NCBI RefSeq assembly: GCF_947253225.1
Contig: NZ_CAMXYR010000016.1
Span: forward strand, 1 to 29,424
DNA from: an uncultured Anaerococcus sp.
GTDB taxonomy: Bacteria > Bacillota > Clostridia > Tissierellales > Peptoniphilaceae
Length of the DNA: 29,424 nt
Direction: 5' to 3'
The notes below the pieces were generated by a model. The model ran no database searches, was not told the DNA's origin, and saw only the letters and a list, made by a program, of their open reading frames with translations. Below, one piece after another: positions 1-7,527 of the stretch. The translations under genes and the position numbers were made by a program. The first letter of the stretch is position 1. Each line of letters begins with the position of its first letter.

Positions 1-1
1 C

Positions 2-103
2 GAGCTCGAAGCTCTTGTCAAAAGATCAGAAGAAACAAGAAAAGAAAGCGGAGTCATAATAAAACAAATAGAAGAATTCTTAGAAATAGACTCTGATTTA
101 TAA
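2..103 (+). CDS. C-terminal end of an unidentified protein (partial)
   Basis: An open frame enters from the left edge and ends at TAA 101-103, giving the last 33 residues. The peptide is charged and helical, rich in Glu, Lys and Ile, and ends in EFLEIDSDL. A good terminator follows about 40 bases later, which supports this being the real 3' end of a gene. I do not recognise the family; too little is present to assign a function. Confidence 0.6.
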   Translation, partial: ELEALVKRSEETRKESGVIIKQIEEFLEIDSDL

Positions 104-141
104 AAAATTACCCAGTATCATAAATCCTAATATGATATGTA

Positions 142-180
142 CCCTCCTTACTAGATAAACCAGTAGGGAGGGATTTTTAT
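142..180 (+). terminator. Rho-independent terminator after the partial gene
   Basis: An 11-bp stem (142-152 pairing with 162-172, one G-U pair) closes a 9-base loop and is followed by an ATTTTTATTT tract. It ends transcription of the gene that enters from the left. Confidence 0.85.
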
Positions 181-215
181 TTGTCAATGTTTATAGACCT
201 AGTCTTAATTTTATA

Positions 216-479
216 CTAAATTTTAAGCCTTAGTAACACTCTCTTCAAAAAATAATGATAACTTGGAGAAGATTTACCTAGGCCATGGATTATACTTGTC
301 CATTTACTTAAAGCTCCTATAATTTCTGGATAAAAGCTTTTTGTAGACCATGTTCAATTAGAAATATGATCTTGTCTTTGAGTGTTTTGTATCAGTTTCC
401 TATTGAAGTTTTTCATAGAATTTACTATTTATAATTTCATTAGATGATATAAGGCCTTTATTACATTCAAAACAGTTAT
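216..479 (-). pseudogene. Decayed IS256 (mutator)-family transposase, C-terminal remnant
   Basis: One minus-strand frame gives about 88 codons with two internal stops, ending at TAG 216-218. Its wording resembles the C-terminus of IS256-type transposases: NSMKNFNRKL near the usual NAIE.FNR.LR motif, then SFYPEIIGALSKWT near the usual LLKMLYLA....KWT motif, then a Tyr/Phe/Leu-rich tail ending about 25 residues later. No start, no DDE region and no terminal inverted repeat are seen, so only the tail survives. The reading was made by eye, and the match rests mainly on the FNR.L, Y..I and KWT positions. It lies between two terminators in an otherwise gene-free stretch, a typical place for insertion-sequence debris. 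Confidence 0.5.
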
Positions 480-493
480 TTTATTTTAAACTT

Positions 494-519
494 AAAGAGG
501 GCTTGGGTAAGCCCTCTTT
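494..519 (-). terminator. Terminator of the nuclease/HAD operon
   Basis: A perfect 11-bp stem (494-504 with 509-519) with a 4-base loop lies just past the stop codon of the HAD gene. On the minus strand it is followed by a T-rich but interrupted run. Confidence 0.8.
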
Positions 520-522
520 ATC

Positions 523-1188
523 TTAAAAGTTGTCTATATCTGCTATTTTAAAATCGCCAATTTTTTCTACCCATAGGTCAGCTTCTTCTTGTATGTGCTT
601 CCATTCTTTTTCGTTCCAAGGGAAGTCTTTTACACCTACTGTTTTGAATCCTTGTTTTTTTGCTCTCTTTATGGCGTAGAGGGCATCATCAAAGAGGATT
701 AGGTCGCTGGCTTTCTTTTTGTGCTTGTCGATTGAATATTGCCAAAAGTTTGCGTCGGATTTTTTCATATTTGTAAGATCTGGAGTTGCGAAAAAATCAA
801 AACAAGAGAAGATTCCCAATCTTTTTAGGGCGGCTTGCAGGTATTTGAAGTCAGTTGATGAGGCTACTGATAGCTTATAGCCTTTTTCTTTCAAGGTTTT
901 GATGAAATCTATAGCCCCATCTTTTGCCAGCAATTCCTTTTGGTAGGCTTTTTCTAAATTTCCAACAAAGTAAGCTATAACTTGGTCTTTGGTCATATCT
1001 TTGGTGACATTTTTTGCCAAAAATTCGCACATGGCTTCGAATGGGAGGGCTTCAATTTCCCCTTTTTCTTCTTTAGGAAGGTCTTTTAGACTAAAGTTAT
1101 ATTTGGCAAAAATTTTATCCATGGGTCTTATCCAAACGTGCATGGAGTCGAGCACAGTGCCATCTATGTCAAATATTATTCCTTTCAT
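523..1188 (-). CDS. HAD-superfamily hydrolase, beta-phosphoglucomutase/phosphatase-like
   Basis: A 221-residue soluble protein of the haloacid dehalogenase superfamily, subfamily IA, with an alpha-helical cap. All four HAD motifs are visible: DIDGT with nucleophile Asp7 and acid Asp9, Ser110-Ser111 (motif II), Lys143 (motif III) and the Asp167-Asp168 pair (motif IV) that binds Mg2+. Such proteins usually remove phosphate from small metabolites or move it within sugar phosphates; the substrate cannot be read from sequence. A longer frame starts at 1257, but the ATG at 1188 is preferred. It has an AGGAAAG ribosome site and starts exactly at the conserved first strand, while the upstream extension would overlap the nuclease gene. 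It begins 11 bases after the nuclease stop, so the two are probably co-transcribed. Confidence 0.88.
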   Translation of the reverse strand: MKGIIFDIDGTVLDSMHVWIRPMDKIFAKYNFSLKDLPKEEKGEIEALPFEAMCEFLAKNVTKDMTKDQVIAYFVGNLEKAYQKELLAKDGAIDFIKTLKEKGYKLSVASSTDFKYLQAALKRLGIFSCFDFFATPDLTNMKKSDANFWQYSIDKHKKKASDLILFDDALYAIKRAKKQGFKTVGVKDFPWNEKEWKHIQEEADLWVEKIGDFKIADIDNF

Positions 1189-1199
1189 ATCTTTCCTTT

Positions 1200-2249
1200 C
1201 TATTTTTTGGCGTGTTTGTATCCAGCCTTTATTGCTGCTTCTTGGGAAGTAAACCAAGTTACATTTTCTACTGAGATCTTGTTGTAGCCTTTTTGTCCAG
1301 GTGTGTGATAGATTCCACTATTTCTATTTGCTTTTATTGGGCCTGTCGTTACATCAGCGTAGTATTTCTTGCCCCTACTTTCGGTCCATCTTCTAAGTTG
1401 GTTTACGATTTTTCTATCACCAGCTGGATAGTCAAACTTCTTACCAGAGTTCTTTGATGAACTATCATTTGATGAACTTCCACTTTCGTCAGTTTCATCA
1501 CTCGGATTTTCTTTCTGGTCATCCTTAGGATTTGTTTGTTCATCTTGGATATTTTCATTTTCGGAGGCTTTTTCTCCCCAAAGTCCTTCGCCTCTTGCCT
1601 CTGCTTTTTTCTCAATTTGTTTGAAGAGGTCTTGGTATTTCACATCTGGAGGGAAACTTGCCGCATGGGCAAAGCCATATCTTAGGAGAATCCCGTTAAA
1701 CATCTTGCTTTCGATTTCTCCAATTGTTGGGTTTTTAAGAGAAGTAGGTTTTTCTAGCCAAATGTATCTTAGTAGACGATTGTACCTATCAGTAGTTGAT
1801 ACATCTTTTTCCAAATAAACCTTTTTGCCTGTTAAATTTTTCTTGGTAAAGTTTGATGCTTCCTTGCCAAAATATTGGACAGGTTTGTTAGGGTGAACTG
1901 TCTCTGGTGTGTCAACTCCAATCATCCTTAGCTTGTAGCTTTTTCCTTGGATATCTACCTTTACAGTATCTCCGTCTATAACATGGGTAATGGTTGCTTC
2001 TGTAAGCTTGTCATCTTCTGGCTGAGCTTCGGTGTTGTTGGTTTCTTCTTGGTTTTCATTTTCATCTTTGCTAGGAATTTCTTCTTTTGGTGGGTTATTT
2101 TCTTTTTTAGCTTTTAAGCCGACAGCCTCATCGAGGTCGTATCTATCATAGTAGACAACAGGTTTGTTGGCGTAAGCCTTATCTACTGTCAAGCTTTGGC
2201 AGGAAATAATAAGTCCCATAAGTAGAAATATTTTCTTAATTGATTTCAT
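1200..2249 (-). CDS. Secreted thermonuclease-like (SNase) protein with C-terminal sunset-like domain
   Basis: A 349-residue exported nuclease. Residues 1-27 are a signal peptide. IISC with Cys17 fits a lipobox, so it may be a lipoprotein, although cleavage after AYA27 by signal peptidase I is also possible. A Glu/Lys-rich linker leads to a staphylococcal-nuclease domain (about 85-225). This keeps the calcium and catalytic residues: IDGDTVK (Asp92, Asp94), RMIGVDTPE (Arg108, Asp113, Glu116) and DRYNRLL (Arg158). A second acidic/Ser-rich linker (226-270) joins a C-terminal domain (271-349) with GIYHTPGQKGY and a final AIKAGYKHAKK, resembling the small sunset domain appended to Firmicute surface nucleases. 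It probably degrades DNA or RNA outside the cell. AAGGAGCC precedes the ATG. Confidence 0.88.
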   Translation of the reverse strand: MKSIKKIFLLMGLIISCQSLTVDKAYANKPVVYYDRYDLDEAVGLKAKKENNPPKEEIPSKDENENQEETNNTEAQPEDDKLTEATITHVIDGDTVKVDIQGKSYKLRMIGVDTPETVHPNKPVQYFGKEASNFTKKNLTGKKVYLEKDVSTTDRYNRLLRYIWLEKPTSLKNPTIGEIESKMFNGILLRYGFAHAASFPPDVKYQDLFKQIEKKAEARGEGLWGEKASENENIQDEQTNPKDDQKENPSDETDESGSSSNDSSSKNSGKKFDYPAGDRKIVNQLRRWTESRGKKYYADVTTGPIKANRNSGIYHTPGQKGYNKISVENVTWFTSQEAAIKAGYKHAKK

Positions 2250-2274
2250 AAGGGCTCCTTTAATCTTTTTTTAT

Positions 2275-2283
2275 ATTATACCA
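2275..2283 (-). promoter_or_regulatory. Extended -10 promoter of the nuclease operon
   Basis: On the minus strand TGGTATAAT gives a perfect -10 box with the extended TGn element, about 26 bases before the start codon. No convincing -35 is present, as is common with extended -10 promoters. Confidence 0.6.
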
Positions 2284-2303
2284 TAAATTAGTAAAGCTTT
2301 TCC

Positions 2304-2338
2304 TTGGTTAGATTTTATTATATAATTAGATAAAGGAG
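2304..2338 (+). promoter_or_regulatory. -10 box and ribosome site of the chromate-transporter operon
   Basis: A perfect TATAAT (2321-2326) is followed by AAAGGAG (2332-2338) and ATG at 2344. The -35 region is poor (TTTTCC-like). The untranslated leader would be only about 10 bases. This promoter diverges from that of the nuclease operon. Confidence 0.5.
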
Positions 2339-2343
2339 TTTAT

Positions 2344-2883
2344 ATGAACAAATTATTAGATCTTTATTTAACTTTTGCAAGGCTCGGGCTTTTTACCTTT
2401 GGTGGGGGCTATGCCATGTTGCCACTTTTGGAAAGAGAAGTTGTAGAAAAGAAAAAATGGGCGAGCCATGAGCAGATTTTGGACTACTATGCTATTGGTC
2501 AATCAACCCCTGGCATAATTGCTATTAATACATCAACCTTTTGTGGGCACAATGTTTGTGGCAATATAGGTGGGATTGTTGCAAGCCTAGGTTTTATTAC
2601 TCCATCTATAATCATAATCAGCCTAATAGCAAAATTTCTAAAAAGCTTTAGTCACCTTGCTTTAATCCAACATGCTTTTGTAGGGATTAGGATAGCAGTT
2701 TGTGCTCTAGTTTTTTATTCAGTTATCAATATGGTCAAAAAGGATGCTAATACTTTTCTGAAGTTTTCTATCTTTCTCATAACATTTTTTGCCATAGCAG
2801 TTCTTTCAATTTCTCCTATAATTCTTGTGATGGGAGTTGCGATTTTTGGAATTCTCCTAGGAAGGGGCAGAAAAAATGCTTAG
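2344..2883 (+). CDS. chrA: Chromate transporter (CHR family), first half-size subunit
   Basis: A 179-residue membrane protein, half the size of long ChrA. It begins with the CHR signature: FARLGLFTFGGGYAMLPLLEREVV, then IGQSTPGIIAINTSTFCG, then several hydrophobic helices. Short-chain CHR proteins occur as adjacent pairs with opposite topology that together make one transporter, and the next gene is the partner. Some family members export chromate; in anaerobes without chromate stress the natural substrate is unknown. Its stop overlaps the start of the partner (ATGCTTAG), which suggests coupled translation and equal amounts. Confidence 0.88.
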   Translation: MNKLLDLYLTFARLGLFTFGGGYAMLPLLEREVVEKKKWASHEQILDYYAIGQSTPGIIAINTSTFCGHNVCGNIGGIVASLGFITPSIIIISLIAKFLKSFSHLALIQHAFVGIRIAVCALVFYSVINMVKKDANTFLKFSIFLITFFAIAVLSISPIILVMGVAIFGILLGRGRKNA

Positions 2884-3436
2884 ATTAATATTTGAATTTT
2901 TCAAGGTGGGACTTTTTGCCGTTGGTGGTGGAATGGCGACTATTCCATTTCTTTATGACTTGGGAGAAAAGTTTGGATATTTTTCGAATGAAGAACTACT
3001 TGATATGATAGCAGTATCAGAATCAACACCAGGAGCTATTGGGATAAATATGTCAACCTATGCAGGAATAAACGCCTATGGCTTGTGGGGTGGTATTTTT
3101 GCAACAATTTCCCTAATTACAGGACCTGTTATAATAATTTTAATTATAGCAGGAGCTATGGATAAATTCAAATCCTCTAAGCTAGTAAAAGATGCCTTCT
3201 TAACCCTAAGACCTGCAACAGCTGGACTAATCCTTGGAGCCATGAGTTCGGTGCTAGTAGTTACCTTATTTAACCTAGAAGCTTTCAAGCAAACCTCCAA
3301 TATATTAAGCTTATTAAGACCAATTCCCTCAATAATATTTTTGGTATTCTTGACGACTCTTCTAAAAGTCAAAAAGATAAACCCAATCCTAATAATCATA
3401 GCTGGAGCAATCTTAGGAATTTGTCTTAAACTTTGA
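2876..3436 (+). CDS. chrA: Chromate transporter (CHR family), second half-size subunit
   Basis: A 186-residue membrane protein paired with the preceding gene; it starts 8 bases before that gene ends. The N-terminus repeats the CHR pattern: FKVGLFAVGGGMATIPFLYDLG, then IAVSESTPGAIGINMSTYAG. Several hydrophobic helices follow (around 75-95, 110-128 and 150-186). It should form a heterodimeric transporter with its partner in the cytoplasmic membrane. The GGG and STPG motifs, thought to form the substrate path, are intact in both halves. The substrate is not determined by sequence. Confidence 0.88.
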   Translation: MLRLIFEFFKVGLFAVGGGMATIPFLYDLGEKFGYFSNEELLDMIAVSESTPGAIGINMSTYAGINAYGLWGGIFATISLITGPVIIILIIAGAMDKFKSSKLVKDAFLTLRPATAGLILGAMSSVLVVTLFNLEAFKQTSNILSLLRPIPSIIFLVFLTTLLKVKKINPILIIIAGAILGICLKL

Positions 3437-3476
3437 TTTGGGTATAAATTTAAGCAGAAGATACTAAGGAGGTTTT

Positions 3477-4400
3477 ATGTTAGTTTATATAGCAGGAAGT
3501 GGAGCTATGGGCTCTACTATTGGTTATCATATAGAAAAAAATACAGCTAGTGAAGTAATATTGTTGGATTATTGGAAAGATCATATTGACAAAATCAATG
3601 AAAATGGTCTTAAAGTTTCTGGAAAAGTCGAAGATACTATAAAAATCAAAGCTATGAAGCCAGAAGAAGCTAGAAAGAAGGCTGACCTAGTTGTGGTAAT
3701 GACAAAGTCAATGGCATTAGAGGCAATGATGGAAGCTATAAAGGATATAATAGGGGAAGATACTCAGATTCTTTGCCTATTAAATGGAATGGGTCATGAA
3801 AAAATCTTGGGAAAATTTGTAGACAAAAGCCAAATAAATATGGGTGTTACAATCTGGGCGGCTGGCATGAAGGCAGCTGGAGAAGTAGAAATTACAGGAA
3901 AGGGAACAATAGACGTTCAAAACATTGGAGGTAATGAGAAAGCTGGAAGGGAAATTGCAAAGCTCTTGGATGAGGCTGGTCTTAAGGCAACCTATGATGA
4001 GAATGTAATGTATGCAATCTGGAGAAAAGTTATGGTAAATGGCACAATGAACTCCATGACGGCTCTTATGGAATGTACTATAGGAGAATTTTTTGCATCA
4101 AAGGATGCAGATAAGATTATTGGTGAAATAGTTCGAGAATTTGTGGAAGTTGCTAGGGCTGAGGGGCTCGATATGGATAAGGAAAAGATGATTTCATACA
4201 TCTATCAAACATCCGAGGAAGTAAAAAATCACTACCCATCAATGTACCAAGACCTCATAGAAAGAAATAGAAGGACAGAAATCGACTTTATAAATGGGGC
4301 TGTAGTAGCTAAAGGAAATGTTCATAAAATAGCTACTCCGTATAACAAGATACTAACCCAATTAATCCACGCCAAGGAGGATATTAGAGGGGCTAAATAA
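3477..4400 (+). CDS. panE: 2-dehydropantoate 2-reductase (ketopantoate reductase)
   Basis: A 307-residue cytoplasmic enzyme that reduces ketopantoate to pantoate with NADPH in pantothenate/CoA synthesis. An N-terminal Rossmann fold starts with GSGAMG (7-12). LLNGMGHEK (101-109) is the family segment next to the cofactor. The C-terminal helical domain has the catalytic Lys184 in WRKVMVNGTMNSMTAL and the Glu268 of RRTEIDFINGA. The length fits the family. AAGGAGG precedes the ATG by four bases. It follows the chromate-transporter pair after 40 bases with no terminator, so it is probably in that operon, though no functional link is obvious. No other pantothenate genes lie in the window, so a relative acting on another 2-keto acid cannot be excluded. 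Confidence 0.9.
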   Translation: MLVYIAGSGAMGSTIGYHIEKNTASEVILLDYWKDHIDKINENGLKVSGKVEDTIKIKAMKPEEARKKADLVVVMTKSMALEAMMEAIKDIIGEDTQILCLLNGMGHEKILGKFVDKSQINMGVTIWAAGMKAAGEVEITGKGTIDVQNIGGNEKAGREIAKLLDEAGLKATYDENVMYAIWRKVMVNGTMNSMTALMECTIGEFFASKDADKIIGEIVREFVEVARAEGLDMDKEKMISYIYQTSEEVKNHYPSMYQDLIERNRRTEIDFINGAVVAKGNVHKIATPYNKILTQLIHAKEDIRGAK

Positions 4401-4416
4401 ATATAAAATATATGAA

Positions 4417-4461
4417 GCCTACCGAGCTTGTTGGAAAGCAAAAGCTTCGGTAGGCCTTTTT
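4417..4461 (+). terminator. Terminator after panE
   Basis: A long hairpin, arms GCCTACCGAGCTT and AAGCTTCGGTAGGC with one unpaired base, is followed by a run of five T. It ends the chrA-chrA-panE unit. Confidence 0.85.
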
Positions 4462-4645
4462 GGACTTTTAGAAGAGCTAGGGGGATTTATTTAGAAGTTT
4501 GATAAGGATAAGCTCGATACACTTGACCTCATAGATTTGATAGTAGGTCAGAACTTTGGACAAAGTCTGGCTATACCTACGTTAGGCTAAGCATACTCTT
4601 AGTCGGCATCCTATTTAAAAGACTTAAAACAAAATATGGTAAGAA

Positions 4646-4671
4646 AAAAGAACCGACCGAGCGGTTCTTTT
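4646..4671 (-). terminator. Terminator of the P-type ATPase gene
   Basis: A perfect 10-bp stem (4646-4655 with 4662-4671) around a 6-base loop. On the minus strand it is followed by TTCTT. It lies 7 bases beyond the ATPase stop codon. Confidence 0.85.
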
Positions 4672-4677
4672 GATTTG

Positions 4678-7350
4678 CTATTTTCTTCGTATAAGCTTGG
4701 CAACTTCTCCTAGGACAAGTGGGATTAGGGAAAGAATTAGCACAGGAATCCACTCCCAAGTTAGGGATACTACTTCAAAAAGCTTTGTTAGGACTGGGAT
4801 ATACATTACAACTAAGAGGAGGGCAAAGGATAGGAGGGTTGCCTTTATTAGTTGAGGATTTGATGTAAATCCTAATTCCTTTAGGGTAAATTTGTTTGAC
4901 CTAACTGAGAAAGCTCTTAGGAGTTCGCTGGTAATTAGGGTTGCAAATACCATGGTGTGAGCTCCTTCGATTGAGTTAGGGAAGATCCATTTTAGTCCAA
5001 CTAGGTAGGCAAAAAGGACTGCTACCGTTATATAGATTGATTGAGAAATAAGGTTTGTTCTTGTTTCTCCTGATATTATTGATTCTCTTGGATCTCTTGG
5101 GTCTTCTTCCATGATTCCTGGTTCAGCTGGTTCAACGCCTAGGGCGAGGGCTGGGAAGGCATCTGTTACAAGGTTTAGCCACAAGAGTTGGATTGGGGTA
5201 AGAGGACTAGGAAGACCAAATAGGATTGATAGGAATACTATTAGGACTTCTGCTATGTTACAAGATAGGAGGAAGGATACAAATTTTTTGATATTTGCAA
5301 ATATCACTCTTCCTTCTTCTACTGCATTTACAATTGTTGCGAAGTTATCGTCGACAAGAATCATATCAGCAGTATCTTTGGCAACGTCAGTTCCTGTAAT
5401 TCCCATAGAAATTCCTATATCTGCATTTTTGATTGCTGGAGCATCATTTACTCCATCACCAGTCATTGCTACAATCTCTCCATTCTGTCCAAAGGCCTTT
5501 ACTAGTTGAACCTTGTTTTCTGGAGATACTCTAGCAAAAATTCTCTTGGTCTTAACTATTTCACGAATTTCTTCCTCTGTCTTATCATTTAGCTCACTTC
5601 CTTGCATAGCTTGGTCACGACTTGTTGCAATACCAAGCTCTTTGGCGATGGCAAGGGCAGTTTCAAAATAATCTCCCGTAATCATAACAACATCAATACC
5701 AGATTCGTGACATTCTTTTACAGCTGCCTTGGCTTCTGGTCTTGGTGGGTCGATCATTCCTGTAAGTCCAACAAAAACCATATCATATTCGATGTTTTCA
5801 CTTGTAAGCTCTGTTTCAAGTGTTTCCATTGGCTTAAAGGCATAGGCCATCACACGGAGAGCAGAACTTGCAAGATCTGTATTTTTCTTTAGGGCTTTTT
5901 TCTTTAGTTCGTCAGTAAAGTCAACCACCTTGCCATCAACAAGAGTTTTTGAACATTTACCTATTACAATATCTGGTGCACCCTTGGTAAATCCATAATA
6001 CTCTCCTTCTTGCTCATGGAAGGTTGTCATCATTTTTCTTGTAGAATCGAATGGGATTTCGTCAAGTCTTGGGTGTTTTTCGTTTAGGTTTTCTTGGTTT
6101 ATATTCCATTTCTCAGAGAAAGTTAGCATGGCTCCCTCTGTTGGATCTCCAGTAATCTTGTAAACATCACCCTCTCTAGTTAGGTTAGCATCGTTACAAA
6201 GACTTGCTATTGTCATGAGGAGTTTGATTTGCTCGTGGTTATCTACAACATCTCCATTAGAATCTCTGATATCTCCCTTAGGTTCATAGCCAGATCCTTC
6301 AACTTCAAACTCATCTCCGTTGGTGTAGACCTTGGTGATGGTCATTTCATTTTGGGTAAGGGTTCCTGTCTTATCTGAGCATATTACTGTAGTTGAGCCT
6401 AGAGTTTCTACTGAAAGAAGGTTTTTAACTATAGCCTTTCTCTCTGCCATCCTGTTCATACCAATAGATAGGACGATAGTTACAACTGCCGTTAGTCCTT
6501 CAGGGATTGCTGCTACTGCAAGAGATACGGCAACCATGAAGTTATCCAGAAGTTTCATCTCTGATCTGAAATAGCCTACTACAAAAACAAGGATACATAC
6601 AATCACAACAAGAACGGCCAAAAGTTTGGATAATTTATTTAATTGTTTTTGCAAAGGGGTGTCCTTGGCTTCGACATTTTCAAGACTTGTGGCAATCTTA
6701 CCTATTTCTGTATCGTGGCCAGTTGCTGTAACAAGTCCCTTGCCGTGGCCATAGGTTACTATTGATGAGGAGAAGGCATAGTTATCCCTATCTCCAATAC
6801 CTACCTCACTATCAAAGACCTTGCTGAAGTCTTTTTCTACAGCTACGGATTCTCCTGTAAGAGAAGATTCATCGATTTGGAGGTTGCTTGATTCCAAAAG
6901 CCTCATATCGGCTGGGATGATATCTCCAGTTTCTATTACAACAACATCTCCAGGAACGAGTTCATCAGCCTTTACTTTTTTTCGTAAACCATCTCTTATG
7001 ATGGTCGCTTCAGGCGAACTCATTCTTTGTAGGGCGGCTACAGAATCTTCTGCACGTCCTTCTTGGATAATTGACATAATAGCGTTAATTACAACTATAG
7101 CAACAATAATCACTGCCTCTATGGCATCTCCTGTAAAGGCTGACACTATTGCAGCTATTACAAGAAGGATTACCATAGGGTCTGCTAATTGGTCGATGAT
7201 TTTTTTGACAAGAGACTTCTTATCAGACGACTCTATCCTATTTGGGCCGAATTTCTCGAGTCTTTTTCTTGCCTCATCGGAAGTAAGACCACGATTTGGG
7301 TCGCTATTATGTTTTTTGATTACTTCATTTAAACTTCCTTTATAGTCCAT
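4678..7350 (-). CDS. Cation-transporting P-type ATPase (Ca2+/Mn2+ type), under a Mn2+ riboswitch
   Basis: An 890-residue P2A-type pump of the SERCA/PMR1 class in the cytoplasmic membrane. The ATG at 7350 is chosen over one 16 codons upstream because it has GGAGG at the right distance and the upstream one lies in the leader. In order: N-terminal cation ATPase domain, TGES (165-168, actuator), IPEGL (282-286, helix M4), phosphorylation loop DKTGTLT with Asp326, and hinge TGDGVNDAP (630-638). Asn698/Glu701 in M5 and NLVTD (726-730) in M6 supply cation ligands. Family members move Ca2+ or Mn2+ out of the cytoplasm. The Mn2+-responsive leader upstream argues that Mn2+ homeostasis is its role here, as for Lactococcus YoaB and pneumococcal MgtA. 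Transport specificity itself is inferred. Confidence 0.95.
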   Translation of the reverse strand: MDYKGSLNEVIKKHNSDPNRGLTSDEARKRLEKFGPNRIESSDKKSLVKKIIDQLADPMVILLVIAAIVSAFTGDAIEAVIIVAIVVINAIMSIIQEGRAEDSVAALQRMSSPEATIIRDGLRKKVKADELVPGDVVVIETGDIIPADMRLLESSNLQIDESSLTGESVAVEKDFSKVFDSEVGIGDRDNYAFSSSIVTYGHGKGLVTATGHDTEIGKIATSLENVEAKDTPLQKQLNKLSKLLAVLVVIVCILVFVVGYFRSEMKLLDNFMVAVSLAVAAIPEGLTAVVTIVLSIGMNRMAERKAIVKNLLSVETLGSTTVICSDKTGTLTQNEMTITKVYTNGDEFEVEGSGYEPKGDIRDSNGDVVDNHEQIKLLMTIASLCNDANLTREGDVYKITGDPTEGAMLTFSEKWNINQENLNEKHPRLDEIPFDSTRKMMTTFHEQEGEYYGFTKGAPDIVIGKCSKTLVDGKVVDFTDELKKKALKKNTDLASSALRVMAYAFKPMETLETELTSENIEYDMVFVGLTGMIDPPRPEAKAAVKECHESGIDVVMITGDYFETALAIAKELGIATSRDQAMQGSELNDKTEEEIREIVKTKRIFARVSPENKVQLVKAFGQNGEIVAMTGDGVNDAPAIKNADIGISMGITGTDVAKDTADMILVDDNFATIVNAVEEGRVIFANIKKFVSFLLSCNIAEVLIVFLSILFGLPSPLTPIQLLWLNLVTDAFPALALGVEPAEPGIMEEDPRDPRESIISGETRTNLISQSIYITVAVLFAYLVGLKWIFPNSIEGAHTMVFATLITSELLRAFSVRSNKFTLKELGFTSNPQLIKATLLSFALLLVVMYIPVLTKLFEVVSLTWEWIPVLILSLIPLVLGEVAKLIRRK

Positions 7351-7380
7351 AATTCCTCCATAAAAATTTGCAAAAGATAT

Positions 7381-7413
7381 AAAAAAAACTTTTGGCAAAT
7401 AAATGCCAAAAGT
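7381..7413 (-). terminator. Riboswitch expression-platform terminator before the ATPase
   Basis: On the minus strand ACTTTTGGCA (7413-7404) pairs with TGCCAAAAGT (7397-7388) over a 6-base loop and is followed by at least seven T. Being upstream of the ATPase on its own strand, it acts as an attenuator. Its left arm shares bases 7407-7412 with helix P1 of the aptamer, so the two structures exclude each other. Confidence 0.9.
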
Positions 7414-7490
7414 CTTGCCACCTTGAGGGGTTTATTTAACCGGGATAATTCCGTTCTGACGATTAAATAATTGGGCTACTCCCTTTTGCT
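7405..7490 (-). ncRNA. yybP-ykoY (Mn2+-sensing) riboswitch aptamer
   Basis: On the minus strand the leader carries the conserved pieces of this class in the right order: AAAAGGGAGTAGC (7487-7475), ATCGTCA (7463-7457), CCGGTT (7443-7438) and GGCAAGAC (7419-7412). The crystallised Lactococcus aptamer has the same series (AAAGGGGAGUAGC, GUCGUCA, CCGG, GCAAGAC). P1 forms between CAAAAG (7488-7483) and CTTTTG (7412-7407). Forming P1 uses up the left arm of the terminator, so Mn2+ binding should allow read-through into the ATPase: an ON switch. The class, order and geometry are seen; the metal response is known for the family. Confidence 0.92.
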
Positions 7491-7497
7491 TATTTAT

Positions 7498-7525
7498 ATT
7501 ATATAATAAATTTAATGATTTACAA
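7498..7525 (-). promoter_or_regulatory. Promoter of the riboswitch-ATPase transcript
   Basis: On the minus strand TTGTAA (7525-7520), a 16-base spacer and TATAAT (7503-7498). Transcription would start about 7 bases downstream, at the 5' edge of the aptamer. It begins only a few bases after the stop of the M42 peptidase gene; no terminator separates the two, so read-through from upstream is also possible. Confidence 0.75.
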
Positions 7526-7527
7526 GC

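Noticed and set aside
4500..4645. Protein-like fragments between the panE terminator and the ATPase terminator
   Set aside because: Pieces such as KFDKDKLDTLDLIDLIVGQ look coding, but several stops interrupt every frame and no family is recognisable. It may be an old remnant; the support is too weak to list.
6821..7345. Plus-strand open frame of 174 codons opposite the ATPase gene
   Set aside because: It is the antisense shadow of a clearly coding P-type ATPase. It is Ser/Ile/Thr-rich with no known motif and no ribosome site.
7351..7398. Upstream ATG giving a 906-residue ATPase
   Set aside because: It would place the start inside the riboswitch terminator region and lacks a ribosome site; the ATG at 7350 has GGAGG.
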